From positions 12,786-76,785 of the forward strand of contig CAJMLK010000007.1 in assembly GCA_905214305.1 (NCBI GenBank): a stretch of DNA of 64,000 nt. Reading direction: 5' to 3'. Positions 8,477 through 17,465 of the stretch are shown here, in pieces. The number at the start of each line of letters is the position of its first letter. The stretch's first letter is position 1. The notes beneath the pieces were generated by a model. That model did not search any database. It was given only the letters and a program-made list of their open reading frames with translations, and was not told the DNA's origin. The position numbers were made by a program, and so were the translations under genes. This DNA is from an uncultured bacterium (GTDB lineage Bacteria > Desulfobacterota > Desulfovibrionia > Desulfovibrionales > Desulfovibrionaceae).

Positions 8477-8513
8477 CTTTGCGGGGCCGGACATGCCGTC
8501 CGGCCCCGCAAAG
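8477..8513. promoter_or_regulatory. Strong intercistronic hairpin
   Basis: A perfect 16-bp stem (8477-8492 with 8498-8513) and a 5-base loop lie between the hydrolase and the CobW-type gene. No T-run follows, so it is more likely an mRNA processing or stability element, or a partial attenuator, than a classical terminator. Confidence 0.6.
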
Positions 8514-8554
8514 ACAGACGGCGCGACACTACGCGCCACAGCCAGGGAGCTGCC

Positions 8555-10423
8555 ATGCATCTGCACCGCCTGCTGCCGCGTCCATTGAATCCCCAGGCCG
8601 GACCCGAAAGCCCTTCGATCCTCACGGCCATGCTGTCGGGCATTCACCTCAACCGCAAACAGGCTCGTGCTCTGGGCTGGCGGGGCGTGCGCCCCTCGGC
8701 CCTGAAAGGTCCGGCATGGACCTGCCGGGTCGCTCCGCTGCCGCATGTCTTCGGCCTTGTTTTTCTTGATGAGCATGTGGAAAGAGATGCCCTGCACGGC
8801 ACTTTTGCCGCCTGCGTTTTCCCGGCTGCGCAAGACCCGCTGCTGGACAGTTTTCCGCTACAGGCCCTGGCCATAGCTCTGGGTCCTGACTACGCTCAGG
8901 CCGTGCGTGAGCTTTCAGCCCATGCCGAAGCCCTGTCGCCGTTCTGTCTGGGTTTCGTCAACATGTCTGCGGCCTTGGACGGTTCATGGCTTTCCCTCAG
9001 CCTGTCGGCTCCGGCACGCCAACGCATTGTTTCTCTGGAAGGCATTGCTGTTCCCGAATCTGCAAGCGAGGGCACTGCCGCCCCAGAGCATCTATGGCTT
9101 GTTCCGCCCGGCGGTCTTGAATGCGATGTACCCTCCTTTAGCCTGCTACTGCGTTTTTTTGCAGCCCTGGCCGGTACGGCGAGCAGCCTTCTGGACGCGA
9201 CACCGGCCATATACCTGCGCAAAACCCCGCTGGCGCTTCAGGGCTGGCCCCACGCCGCCAACACTTGCCCCACGGCCGTGCCGTGCTGGCAGATGCGCCT
9301 TACGGTGGGGCTTGGCAACGCGCCGTACACCATTACAAGCGCGGACAAAAAGCTTCCCCGGCTGCCTGGGCGCTATGCTCCCCGCCCGGATGAGCTTTCA
9401 TCCTTGCCTGTCATGCATATCCTTACCGGCTTTCTTGGCTCGGGCAAAACCACCTTTCTACGCCGCTGGCTGGATTTTCTTAACGGACGGGAACAGTTCG
9501 CGGCGGTCATACAGAACGAATTCGGCAAAATTGGCCTCGATGCCGCCCTGACGCGAAGCGAAACACATGTGGAAGCACTGGACGAAGGCTGCGTATGCTG
9601 CTCTCTGGCAGACACTCTGCGCCCCGGACTGCAACGCCTGCTGGACACAGCGCCTTCGGAACAGGTCATTCTGGAAACCACAGGCCTGGCGAACCCTCTT
9701 AATGTGATGAAAACCCTGGACGAACTGGCAGACCTTGTGCAGCCGGGGCTGATAATTACCGTGGCGGACGCTCTGGAGTGGAGCAGCGGCACACCAGTCC
9801 GGGTCCTTGAAGGAGTGCGGCTGGCGCAAATCGAGCAGGCCGACGTGATCATCGCCAACAAGGCCGACGCCGTTTCAGAAGAATGCTTTAAGGATTTTCT
9901 GCATGCTCTGCGTACCGCCAACAGCAATGCCTGCATTGTGCCCGCCGTACAGGGCAACATTCCCTTTGCGCGACTGGACGCCTTTTTGACCGGAAAAAAA
10001 GACGCACGCGGCTCGGTGTCGTCATGCCAGCCCCGCCTCTGCAACATGAAGCAAGCGCGGGAGCACTCCAGTACGCACACGGATGAAGGCTTTTCATCGC
10101 TGACCGTTGCCATGCCCGATCCGGTGGGCGAACACGACCTGGAACACCTGCTCAAAGCCGCCGGAAAGGGACTTTGCCGTGCGAAAGGCATCGTGAATCT
10201 GCAACGGCAAGAGCATGTCGCACCGACAGTAGTACAATATGCGGCAGGACGTCTGGAATTTGAGGATGCCCCTGACGACGAGGCTGAAAGATATCTGGTT
10301 TTCATAGGCATTGGCCTGCCTGACGAAATGGAAAATCCTGTTCGGCTCCCCCAAACCGGTTCACGCGGTTCTCACACAACCGGCCTGACAGCAGAGACAG
10401 TACAGGCGACCAGAACAGCATAA
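8555..10423 (+). CDS. COG0523/CobW-type GTPase with a novel N-terminal domain
   Basis: Residues from about 287 onward are a COG0523 metallochaperone GTPase: Walker A GFLGSGKT at 292-299, the metal-binding GCVCC at 345-349, ETTGLANP at 374-381, NKAD at 435-438, and a CobW C-terminal domain near 555-605. The family delivers Zn, Co or other metals to target enzymes. The first 285 residues are unlike any domain I know, and the 622-residue total is nearly double the usual 320-400. I chose the ATG at 8555, preceded by GGGAG; an upstream start would run back into the hydrolase gene. Its natural client would be the neighbouring metal-dependent hydrolase or the membrane protein. Confidence 0.9.
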   Translation: MHLHRLLPRPLNPQAGPESPSILTAMLSGIHLNRKQARALGWRGVRPSALKGPAWTCRVAPLPHVFGLVFLDEHVERDALHGTFAACVFPAAQDPLLDSFPLQALAIALGPDYAQAVRELSAHAEALSPFCLGFVNMSAALDGSWLSLSLSAPARQRIVSLEGIAVPESASEGTAAPEHLWLVPPGGLECDVPSFSLLLRFFAALAGTASSLLDATPAIYLRKTPLALQGWPHAANTCPTAVPCWQMRLTVGLGNAPYTITSADKKLPRLPGRYAPRPDELSSLPVMHILTGFLGSGKTTFLRRWLDFLNGREQFAAVIQNEFGKIGLDAALTRSETHVEALDEGCVCCSLADTLRPGLQRLLDTAPSEQVILETTGLANPLNVMKTLDELADLVQPGLIITVADALEWSSGTPVRVLEGVRLAQIEQADVIIANKADAVSEECFKDFLHALRTANSNACIVPAVQGNIPFARLDAFLTGKKDARGSVSSCQPRLCNMKQAREHSSTHTDEGFSSLTVAMPDPVGEHDLEHLLKAAGKGLCRAKGIVNLQRQEHVAPTVVQYAAGRLEFEDAPDDEAERYLVFIGIGLPDEMENPVRLPQTGSRGSHTTGLTAETVQATRTA

Positions 10424-11253
10424 ATTTTGTGCATGGGGACCGGCCCGACACAAAAACAGGCAAGGCTGCCGCAATTATTGCCGACCTTGCGGGCAAGACA
10501 GGCATCAGATGCGCCATGCCATGCCGGAGCAGCTTCACCCGGAGGCCGTTCCGGCGGCTGCGCGGGAAAACGCCCGCACAGCCATAAACACAGACCCAGC
10601 GCTGCACCAGCTCCTGCTGACGGAGGGCTTGCGCAAGTGGAACAGCGCCAGACAGGCATGCTGCTGAAGTTTTTGGCGCTGAAGACGGCTCGTTCTCAAA
10701 GATAAAAAGCTCCAGGCTGATTTACTGTCAAAAAACTCCTTATGTTAATCCAGCGGATTGTCTTTGCCAGAATCATGGCAAAGCATATTTCCACACGGCC
10801 CATGATTGACGCCGGATATTTCTCATGCCAATATACGGCGAATAAACCTTACAACCTGTCGACACGCGCCCGAACAACCGACGCCTGACGCATCAGATCT
10901 GCGTTCCGGGCGGAGCGTGCCTTGAATGATGCACTCCCGGCAAGCCGGACCTGGCACATGAAATTGTCGGCAGGGACGCGGAGATGGCCCTTTTTCAGTT
11001 TTTCAGGGCTGCCGGGTACACGGCATGAAAACATGTACCGTTTTTTGGAACAGCTTTTTACCACGGTGGCAGATCGGGCAGTCCCCTGCGGGCGGATTTT
11101 TACCCCGTTGTGCCCATCGCGCCATCGCGGATGTCCCACGGACGGGCGCGGAAAAGCAGTCAGGCTCGGGACAAAGCCTGTCCGGAGCATGTGCACCTTT
11201 CGGCTGAAGCGGCCCGACGCCGCCTTTCCCGCACAGAAGATTCCCGGAAATAT
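10424..11253. other. Long intergenic stretch without a supported gene
   Basis: About 830 bases hold only short overlapping frames of biased composition. Around 10520-10580 there is a decayed match to the dispersed repeat family (cggcggctgcgcgggaaaac). I see no convincing start site, conserved domain or RNA gene. Confidence 0.5.
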
Positions 11254-11280
11254 AAAAGCCCCGGACTTCACGCCCGGGGC
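11254..11280 (-). terminator. Terminator of tatA
   Basis: On the minus strand GCCCCGG pairs with CCGGGGC and the stem is followed by TTTT (11257-11254). It lies 39 bases past the tatA stop. Confidence 0.75.
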
Positions 11281-11318
11281 ATATACGCAGCCGAAATGTT
11301 CAGAAGCCGAAGTTTCGG

Positions 11319-11513
11319 CTACATGGGCTTGCCATTGTCATTCCCGTTATTCCGGGCAGTTATGTCAATTTCATCAGGTTCGGTAGTGGCTTTTTTAAAG
11401 TTTCTGATAGCCCTGCCAAGCCCGCCGCCAATTTCAGGCAGTTTTTTTGCGCCAAACAGCAACATGACCACAACCAACACAACCAGCAAATGCTGAATAC
11501 TTAATGCTCCCAT
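11319..11513 (-). CDS. tatA: Twin-arginine translocase subunit TatA/TatE
   Basis: This 64-residue protein has the TatA plan: a short N-terminal TM helix, the FGAKKLPEIGGGLGRAIRNF hinge and amphipathic helix, then a charged tail. TatA polymerises to form the pore through which folded twin-arginine substrates pass. It stands alone here, with its own terminator and no tatB or tatC beside it. A Tat substrate, the hydrolase at 7317, is encoded nearby. Confidence 0.94.
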   Translation of the reverse strand: MGALSIQHLLVVLVVVMLLFGAKKLPEIGGGLGRAIRNFKKATTEPDEIDITARNNGNDNGKPM

Positions 11514-11746
11514 AGCGAAAACCGTCCTTCCTGTTAAGGGCCCAAGTTGGCTGGCCTGAACAGGCCCGAAATTTCAGCCAATTTTGTTTATTATACGCTC
11601 TCCCGACGCAAAAGCAACAATTAAGCGCGACATGCGGCCCGTGGCCGCGCCGCGACCGCACCATTTTCATTGTACATTGCACCGGATGGGGATATGTTCC
11701 GCCACCCGGAAAAATCCATACCGAAAAAATTTATTTCAGGAACAGC

Positions 11747-13528
11747 ATGACCGCATCCTTCGAAGAGCTGGGCTTGTCCCGCGAACTGTTGAACGCCGTT
11801 GAAGACATGGGCTTTGAAGAGCCCTCCCCCATACAGATTCTGGCCGTCCCCTGCCTGCTGGCAGGCAATGACGCCTTTGGTCAGGCGCAGACGGGAACCG
11901 GAAAAACCGCCGCCTTTGGTCTGCCCATTCTGGAAAAGCTCACGCCCGAAAAACACACACAGGCCCTTATTTTGTGCCCCACGCGTGAACTTGCCATCCA
12001 GGTAGCCGAAGAACTGAGCAAACTCGCCGCTCGCAAGCGTGGCGTCACCATTCTGCCCATCTACGGCGGGCAGCCCATCGACCGGCAGTTGCGCGCGCTG
12101 GTCAAGGGTGTGCAGGTTGTGGTGGGCACGCCCGGGCGCGTCATGGACCACCTCAAGCGTGGAACCCTGCGCCTGAACGAAGCCAGCATGGCCGTGCTGG
12201 ACGAAGCGGACGAAATGCTGGATATGGGCTTTCGTGAAGACATTGAATCCATTCTGGAGCAGACCCCGGCCACGTGCCAGCGCGTGCTGTTTTCAGCCAC
12301 GGTTCCCCCGGCCATTCGCGAACTGAGCAAACGCTTTCTCCGCGAACCGGAAATGCTCACCGTCGCACAGAAAATGCTTACGGTCCCGGCCATTGAGCAG
12401 ATTTACTACGAAGTGCGCCCCCATCAGAAAATGGACGCTCTCTGCCGCCTGCTGGACTCGCGCGCCTTCCACAAGGCCCTTGTGTTCTGCTCCACCAAAC
12501 GCGGTGCGGATGAAGTAACCACGCATCTGCAACAGCGCGGCTATCAGTCCGACAGTCTGCACGGCAACCTGGCCCAGTCGCAGCGCGACCGCGTGATGCA
12601 GCGCTTCCGTTCCGAAGGTCTGGACGTGCTGGTAGCCACCGACGTGGCTGCGCGCGGCCTTGACGTGGACGATGTGGACGCCGTCATCAACTATGACATC
12701 CCCCACGATGTGGAAAAATACGTACACCGTATCGGTCGCACAGGCCGTGCGGGCCGTGTGGGCAGCGCCTTTACCTTTGTGACCATGCGCGAACATTACA
12801 AAATGCGCGACATTATCCGCTGCACGCGCGCGCGCATTACCGAAGGCCGCCTGCCGAGCCTGCATGATATGGATAATATCCGCACTTCCCGCCTGATGGA
12901 AGAAGTGCGCCAGACTGTTGAAGCCGGTACACTTGAGCGCTGGCTCACCCTGATGGAAGGATTTTTGACCACACAGTTCCCTGATGGTGAAATTACCAGT
13001 CGTGATATCTCTGCCGCCCTTTTCAAGCTGCTGATGCAGCGGGATTTTGGCGATCAGGACAAGCCGCTGGATCAGGACCCGCTGGCCGTGGCTCCCCGCC
13101 GCGAGTACAAGGACAGGGATGGCGCGCCCGGAAGGCGTGAACCCGGCAAGCCCGGCACACGTCCGCAGCGCCGTGAAAATGACGGCCCCATGGCCAGACT
13201 GCACCTCAACGTGGGGCATACCCACAAGGCCACCCCCCGCGAACTGGTGGGCGCCATCACTGGCGAAACCGGCATTTCCAGCCGCCACATCGGCGCCATC
13301 AACATCAACAAGAGTTTCTGCGTTGTTGAAATAGCCCAGGAACATGCGGACGAGGTGCTGGCCGTTCTCAACAGGGGCGTCTTTATTGCCGGCATGCGCG
13401 TTGCGGCAAAAATGGACAGCGGCAAACCTGCCTACCCCCGTCCCCGCAAGCCTTTTGCCCCCGGAATACGCCGTCAGGCTCCGGGCAAGTACGGCAAGAA
13501 AGGGCGCAGCGCGTCTGACGAACGCTAG
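11747..13528 (+). CDS. deaD: DEAD-box ATP-dependent RNA helicase (DeaD/CsdA type)
   Basis: This unwinds RNA duplexes during ribosome assembly, mRNA decay or cold adaptation. The 593-residue product shows the Q motif, Walker A AQTGTGKT at 47-54, PTRELAIQ, the DEAD box in LDEADEMLDMG near 150, SAT, and HRIGRTGRAG in the second RecA domain. After a basic linker (about 435-480) comes a DbpA-type RNA-binding domain (about 482-555) and a Lys/Arg-rich tail. The length and the C-terminal DbpA fold fit DeaD better than RhlE. AGGAA precedes the ATG. A dispersed repeat begins just after the stop. Confidence 0.95.
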   Translation: MTASFEELGLSRELLNAVEDMGFEEPSPIQILAVPCLLAGNDAFGQAQTGTGKTAAFGLPILEKLTPEKHTQALILCPTRELAIQVAEELSKLAARKRGVTILPIYGGQPIDRQLRALVKGVQVVVGTPGRVMDHLKRGTLRLNEASMAVLDEADEMLDMGFREDIESILEQTPATCQRVLFSATVPPAIRELSKRFLREPEMLTVAQKMLTVPAIEQIYYEVRPHQKMDALCRLLDSRAFHKALVFCSTKRGADEVTTHLQQRGYQSDSLHGNLAQSQRDRVMQRFRSEGLDVLVATDVAARGLDVDDVDAVINYDIPHDVEKYVHRIGRTGRAGRVGSAFTFVTMREHYKMRDIIRCTRARITEGRLPSLHDMDNIRTSRLMEEVRQTVEAGTLERWLTLMEGFLTTQFPDGEITSRDISAALFKLLMQRDFGDQDKPLDQDPLAVAPRREYKDRDGAPGRREPGKPGTRPQRRENDGPMARLHLNVGHTHKATPRELVGAITGETGISSRHIGAININKSFCVVEIAQEHADEVLAVLNRGVFIAGMRVAAKMDSGKPAYPRPRKPFAPGIRRQAPGKYGKKGRSASDER

Positions 13529-13543
13529 ATGTAATCTACGGAT

Positions 13544-13653
13544 GAAATGAGGCAGCTGCTCTGCAAGGATTTTCATAAAAACCCTTGCCACGAGGTGTGA
13601 ACAGGCAGGCTCTTGTCTGCCGCAAGTGAGCATCTCAAGGAGTACGTTGCTCT
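13544..13653. repeat. Dispersed repeat, type C copy 1
   Basis: It contains the segment GCTGCTCTGCAAGGATTTTC and a Gly/Cys-like hairpin (caggcaggct), and ends in an AGCATCTCAAGG tract. The segment recurs after selA at 31714 and, in diverged form, near 62430. It begins 16 bases after the helicase stop codon. Confidence 0.75.
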
Positions 13654-13830
13654 TGGCCCACAGCGGGCCAGCTGCCGTCGTCAGGCACAGGCCGCAACAG
13701 AAGGCCGAACGGCAGCATGCCACAAACGCAGGCCCGGAGAGAAATTCCGCCCGGGCGCAGTGTACACTGGCCGCGTTATGCCGTACCCGGCGAACGCCAC
13801 CAACTGCGCAAGCGCATGACATCTGTTCAG

Positions 13831-13875
13831 GAACAGGCACAGACAGGAAGCTTTCCGTCTGTGCCTGTTCTTTTT
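13831..13875 (+). terminator. Rho-independent terminator
   Basis: A perfect 14-bp stem (13831-13844 with 13857-13870) has a 12-base loop and is followed by TTTTT. It is the nearest strong terminator after the DEAD-box gene, 300 bases downstream; a repeat copy lies between. No gene is supported in the gap 13529-14306. Confidence 0.85.
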
Positions 13876-13991
13876 GCATTTGCGCTGCGGGGACACGGCC
13901 TCACAAGGCATGCTGCCGGTATTCCCGCAGGCCAGGACAGGCAGTTCCCGCACGACCTCATGGATGTGGCGCGGTTACAGAATGAGTTCTA

Positions 13992-14100
13992 TAGAGCACG
14001 CCCGGAACAGATCAACTTTGAAAATGTACATTCTCCAGGTTGAGAGCAATTTCGCTCTAAAACTGCTCTGGAAACTGTTCCGGAAACTGCTCTGGCGGCA
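13992..14100. repeat. Dispersed repeat, type A copy (degenerate)
   Basis: It has the AGATCAACTTTGAAAATGTA arm and then the AGAGCAATTTC arm with repeated CTGCTCTGG blocks, as in the better preserved copies at 41536 and 43167. Confidence 0.7.
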
Positions 14101-14306
14101 CACAAAAATCTCTTTTACCTCGGGCAGTCACGTCCGCCGCCATGAGGTATTCCTGTTCCATCGCCCCAGCCTTGCGCTCACCCTGTGACTGTGTGACACT
14201 TGCACGCAAGGTCGCCCATGCGCCGGCGAAACTCCGCACGGCGGGCGGCTCAGACTGAACAACTGTACGGCAACGCCATACACGGCATAACAACAAGCGG
14301 GATTTC

Positions 14307-15179
14307 ATGCATATTTTCAAATCAACATCCTTGATCGAGAGCCTGTTGACGGACGACTGTCCGGGACCGGATCTGACAATAGAAATGCTGGGCATCGGGA
14401 CACAAGGTGGGGCAATGTTCTTCAGCTCCCGCGAGGACGGTGTTATCAGCGGGGTCGAAGAAGCGGAGATGCTCTTGGCGCGTTGCGGCCTGTGCGTTAC
14501 CCGGCAGGCGGCAAACGGTGATGCGCTGCAGGCCGGGCAGGTCTTTCTGACGGCCAGAGGCAGCGCCGCTGCCATGCACAGAGGCTGGAAAGCGGCGCAG
14601 GTTCTTATGGAATACATGTCGGGCATTGCCCGTCGCTGCGCATTCATGCTGGAGCGCGCGCACGCCGTACGCCCCGGCGTGCAGGTGGCTGTGACGCGCA
14701 AAAGTTTTCCCGGAGCCAAGGCATTTTGCCTTGAGGCAGCCCTGAACGGCGGGGCCACCATACACCGGCAGAATCTTTCCGAATCGGTTCTGGTGTTTGA
14801 GCAGCATCTGCTGTTTTTTTCCGGCGGCGAAAACCTGCCCGCACTGGAAAACCTTGCCCGTCAGGCGCGGGACCTGCGCGCCCGCATGCCGGAAAAGAAA
14901 ATTACCATTGAGGTGGACTGCCTTGACGACGCCCTGCTGGCGTCAGGAGCGGGGCTGGACAGCATCCAGTGCGAAAAGTTCTCCTGCCAGGATCTGGCCG
15001 CCACTGTGGGCGCGCTGAAATCCGCACGGCCCGATGTTCTCATTCTGGCCGCAGGCGGCATCAATGGCGATAATGCGGCAGAGTACGCCGCCACGGGTGT
15101 GGATGTGCTTGTAACCAGCTGGCCCTACTGGGGCAGACCGGCGGACATGAAGGTTGTGATGGAAGCTGACGCCCGTTAG
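14307..15179 (+). CDS. modD: ModD, nicotinate-nucleotide pyrophosphorylase-like protein
   Basis: This 290-residue protein belongs to the NadC-like fold branch called ModD, often found with molybdate transport genes. Signs are the substrate-binding TRKSFPGAKAFCLEAALNGG and IHRQNLSES, and the C-terminal barrel end with VLILAAGGINGDNAAEYAATG. True NadC makes nicotinate mononucleotide from quinolinate; the exact role of ModD is not settled. No modABC genes are adjacent, so it is an orphan here. Translation would begin at ATG 14307 with GGGA upstream. Confidence 0.87.
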   Translation: MHIFKSTSLIESLLTDDCPGPDLTIEMLGIGTQGGAMFFSSREDGVISGVEEAEMLLARCGLCVTRQAANGDALQAGQVFLTARGSAAAMHRGWKAAQVLMEYMSGIARRCAFMLERAHAVRPGVQVAVTRKSFPGAKAFCLEAALNGGATIHRQNLSESVLVFEQHLLFFSGGENLPALENLARQARDLRARMPEKKITIEVDCLDDALLASGAGLDSIQCEKFSCQDLAATVGALKSARPDVLILAAGGINGDNAAEYAATGVDVLVTSWPYWGRPADMKVVMEADAR

Positions 15180-15230
15180 GCATGGCTGCTCCCCGACAAC
15201 GCCCCTCCTCCGGCAGTTGCTGACAGCCCC

Positions 15231-15320
15231 GATAGTTTCCGGCAGATCGACAGTTTCCGGCAGCTCGGCGGCTTCAGGCAGCTCGACAGTTTCCGGCAAC
15301 CCGGCGGCTTCAGGCATGGC
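15231..15320. repeat. Short tandem repeat, 36-bp unit
   Basis: One half unit (15231-15248) and two full units (15249-15284 and 15285-15320) share the gacagtttccggcag pattern, with an inner 18-bp periodicity. On the minus strand the unit could encode LPETVELPEAAE-like hexapeptides, but that frame runs antisense into modD and I do not call it a gene. Confidence 0.7.
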
Positions 15321-15447
15321 CAACCTTCTCCGGACATCTTCTGGATAATCCGGGGATTGCCAGCCAGACCCCGGCATTGCCAGACATCTCGTCTGCCTCA
15401 CAAACCGGGACAGCCCACGCACATCGCGGGGTTCCCCGCGCCTGCAA

Positions 15448-15942
15448 TCAGAACGCTGCGCTCTCCCGGTGTGCGGCGGCCTTTGCCGCGATGCGCAGAA
15501 ACTTTTCAGCCATCACGCCCGGCGCAATCTTTGCCTGCGCCCCGGCCGAGGTGCGTACGCTGCCCTCAAGCTGCATGGGCTCACTGCCGTAAGCCTTTTC
15601 CAGCGCGTCTTCCATTGCGCGCCGCAGCTGGGCAAACGAATCGTCCACCTCGGGATAGCTGTTGTCTTCGCGCCAGGGCAGCACAAGGCTGCGCGTCCAG
15701 GCATGCCCCTTGTGCGAGGGGGCTTCAAGGGTATGGAACAATTCGGGCGCATATCCCGGCGCGCGCTCAAGCTGGCCGGGATAGCAATAGTCCTGACGCT
15801 CTTCTTCCGGTCTGGGAATTGTGGAAACAATGCTCACCACCGGCAGGGCCAGCGCCCGTTCATGGTCTTCGAGCTGCGCGCAATAGCTGAGAACCGGCCG
15901 CAGGTTTCCTCTTTTCTTGGTAATCTTCCATTCTATACGCAT
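15448..15942 (-). CDS. Conserved protein of MoxR/VWA operon, function unknown
   Basis: This 164-residue soluble protein starts MRIEWKITKKRGNLRPVL and has no known motif that I can name. It follows the VWA-metallopeptidase gene with a 21-base gap in the same direction, so it is the third member of that operon. It is rich in Arg and Glu in the middle and ends in an Ala-rich helix. A role with the ATPase and VWA protein is inferred only from position. Confidence 0.75.
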   Translation of the reverse strand: MRIEWKITKKRGNLRPVLSYCAQLEDHERALALPVVSIVSTIPRPEEERQDYCYPGQLERAPGYAPELFHTLEAPSHKGHAWTRSLVLPWREDNSYPEVDDSFAQLRRAMEDALEKAYGSEPMQLEGSVRTSAGAQAKIAPGVMAEKFLRIAAKAAAHRESAAF

Positions 15943-15963
15943 GGCTGCTCCACTGCTTGATCA

Positions 15964-17463
15964 TCATTGTTGGGCCGTCTGCATGGACGGCCGTATCTGC
16001 GCCGCTGGAGCCATCAGGCTCACCAGCTCCCCAAAGGGCGGGGGTTCCGCATTGGCCTCGCTGCATATCCACAGCACCGGATAGTCCGGCTCGGGCGGAA
16101 AACGGCTGCACTCAAGGTCGGTAAACCAGATAAGGCAGGTGGGGTGCAGGCTCCTGTCCCCAATGTGGGCGCAGACCGGACGGTAGTCCGTACCGCCTCC
16201 ACCCACGGGCATGAGGTCGGTGGGCATGCTCATGCGGTTAAAGGTCAGTTCGCCCTGAATTTTTGTATCGTGAAACAGTACGGTCAGTGTGGTGTCGTAG
16301 GCGTCCAGCACGGAAAAAAGCTCCGTGCAGAACATGGAAAGCACCTTTTCATCAACTGAACCGGAACAGTCCACAGCCAGAACCACATGCGGCAGGCGGG
16401 CCTCACGGCGGGCAGGCAGATATATCCCCTGATACAGATAGCGCCTGTTGGGCGTAGACCAGGAGTAGTCGCTGTTGGCGCAGTGCTCAAGAAACCGGCG
16501 CAACAGTTCGCGCCAGTCCAGTTCGGGCTGCCGTTCCTTGCGAAGCAGGCGCGTCAGCCCCGCTGGCAGACTGCCCATATGCCTTGCCCGCTGCAGGGCC
16601 TGACTCAGGGCTACGTCCGCCTCCTGCTCGGCCAGCTTGAGGGCCTGGTCGTTTTCCAGCCCGCTCACGTCCGGGTGGTCGCGCACCTCACCGGTAAACG
16701 ACGTCTTGCCCTCGCCCTGTACCGGAGCGCCACGGTCTTTTTTGGTGGTGGGCGTTGTGCCTGCCTGCGCCTGTTCGCCCTGCTCCGGCCCTTCTTTTTC
16801 TTTTGAACCGCCCCCGGCCCGCGCGGCGCTTTTGCCGCCCAGTTCTTTACCGCCATCAAAGGTTCCGGCTCCTGCGCCGTCCTCATCCTGCCCGTCGGCA
16901 CGGGCAGCGTCGCCACGGGCATCGCCCCTGGAGGCGTTTTCCTGAAGAACAGCCAGAGCCTCATAAATATCGTCGGCCGACATGCCCGCGTAGGCCGGGT
17001 CGTGCGCAAAGCCCTCGGGCAGATCAAAGCCGGATTCGAGCAGAATGTGGTTGATCGCCAGATCGCAGGCCCGGTTCCACATTTTTTCCTCGCGCCCCTT
17101 GCGCCGCAGGTGATGGCCGAAAGCCAGATGCATGATCTCATGCGCCTGAGCGGCCATCAGCCGCGCCTCGGGCAAGGTGGCGGCATAGGCCGGGTTAAAG
17201 CCGAGGCTTTTGCCGTCCGTCCACAGATCGCCACAGGTTTTGTCCTCCCTGAAGCGCAGGCGCAATGCCAGTGATCCGAAAAATGGATGGTCCAGCACCA
17301 GAGCCGTTCTGGCCTTTTTCATTGCCAGCGTCGCTTTGCGTGAAAGCTCGTCACCCTGTGGCGATGAATCACAACCGCCCCCCGGAGATGACGAGCCAAG
17401 CCCGTCCCCCGGAGGCACAGAGCTGTCGTAGGGCCGATGCAGCAGGCCGTTGCGCGCTTTCAT
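15964..17463 (-). CDS. VWA-like protein with N-terminal putative metallopeptidase domain (DUF2201-like)
   Basis: The N-terminal part carries a zinc-protease-like helix AHEIMHLAFGHH with HEIMH at 108-112, followed by WNRACDLAIN. A low-complexity Gly/Glu/Lys linker spans about 185-270. The C-terminal domain is VWA-like, with the MIDAS-type DCSGS at 365-369 and IWFTDLECS near 460. The pairing of a pseudo- or true peptidase with VWA matches the DUF2201 family, partner of MoxR ATPases. The ATG lies 2 bases past the ATPase stop, so the genes are coupled. MoxR/VWA pairs act as chaperones for metal-enzyme maturation or stress response; the client here is unknown. Confidence 0.85.
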   Translation of the reverse strand: MKARNGLLHRPYDSSVPPGDGLGSSSPGGGCDSSPQGDELSRKATLAMKKARTALVLDHPFFGSLALRLRFREDKTCGDLWTDGKSLGFNPAYAATLPEARLMAAQAHEIMHLAFGHHLRRKGREEKMWNRACDLAINHILLESGFDLPEGFAHDPAYAGMSADDIYEALAVLQENASRGDARGDAARADGQDEDGAGAGTFDGGKELGGKSAARAGGGSKEKEGPEQGEQAQAGTTPTTKKDRGAPVQGEGKTSFTGEVRDHPDVSGLENDQALKLAEQEADVALSQALQRARHMGSLPAGLTRLLRKERQPELDWRELLRRFLEHCANSDYSWSTPNRRYLYQGIYLPARREARLPHVVLAVDCSGSVDEKVLSMFCTELFSVLDAYDTTLTVLFHDTKIQGELTFNRMSMPTDLMPVGGGGTDYRPVCAHIGDRSLHPTCLIWFTDLECSRFPPEPDYPVLWICSEANAEPPPFGELVSLMAPAAQIRPSMQTAQQ

Positions 17464-17465
17464 GG

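Noticed and set aside
11020..11140. Minus-strand 40-codon frame with CPICHRG and a later Cys
   Set aside because: It suggests a tiny zinc finger, but there is no ribosome-binding site and too few residues to judge.
10922..11386. Open frame over the tatA terminator and start of the intergenic region
   Set aside because: It runs antisense through tatA and its terminator; no ribosome-binding site and no conserved pattern.
14943..15422. Minus-strand frame with LPET/LPEA hexapeptide repeats
   Set aside because: Mostly antisense to modD; the repeat is explained by a DNA tandem repeat and there is no start site.
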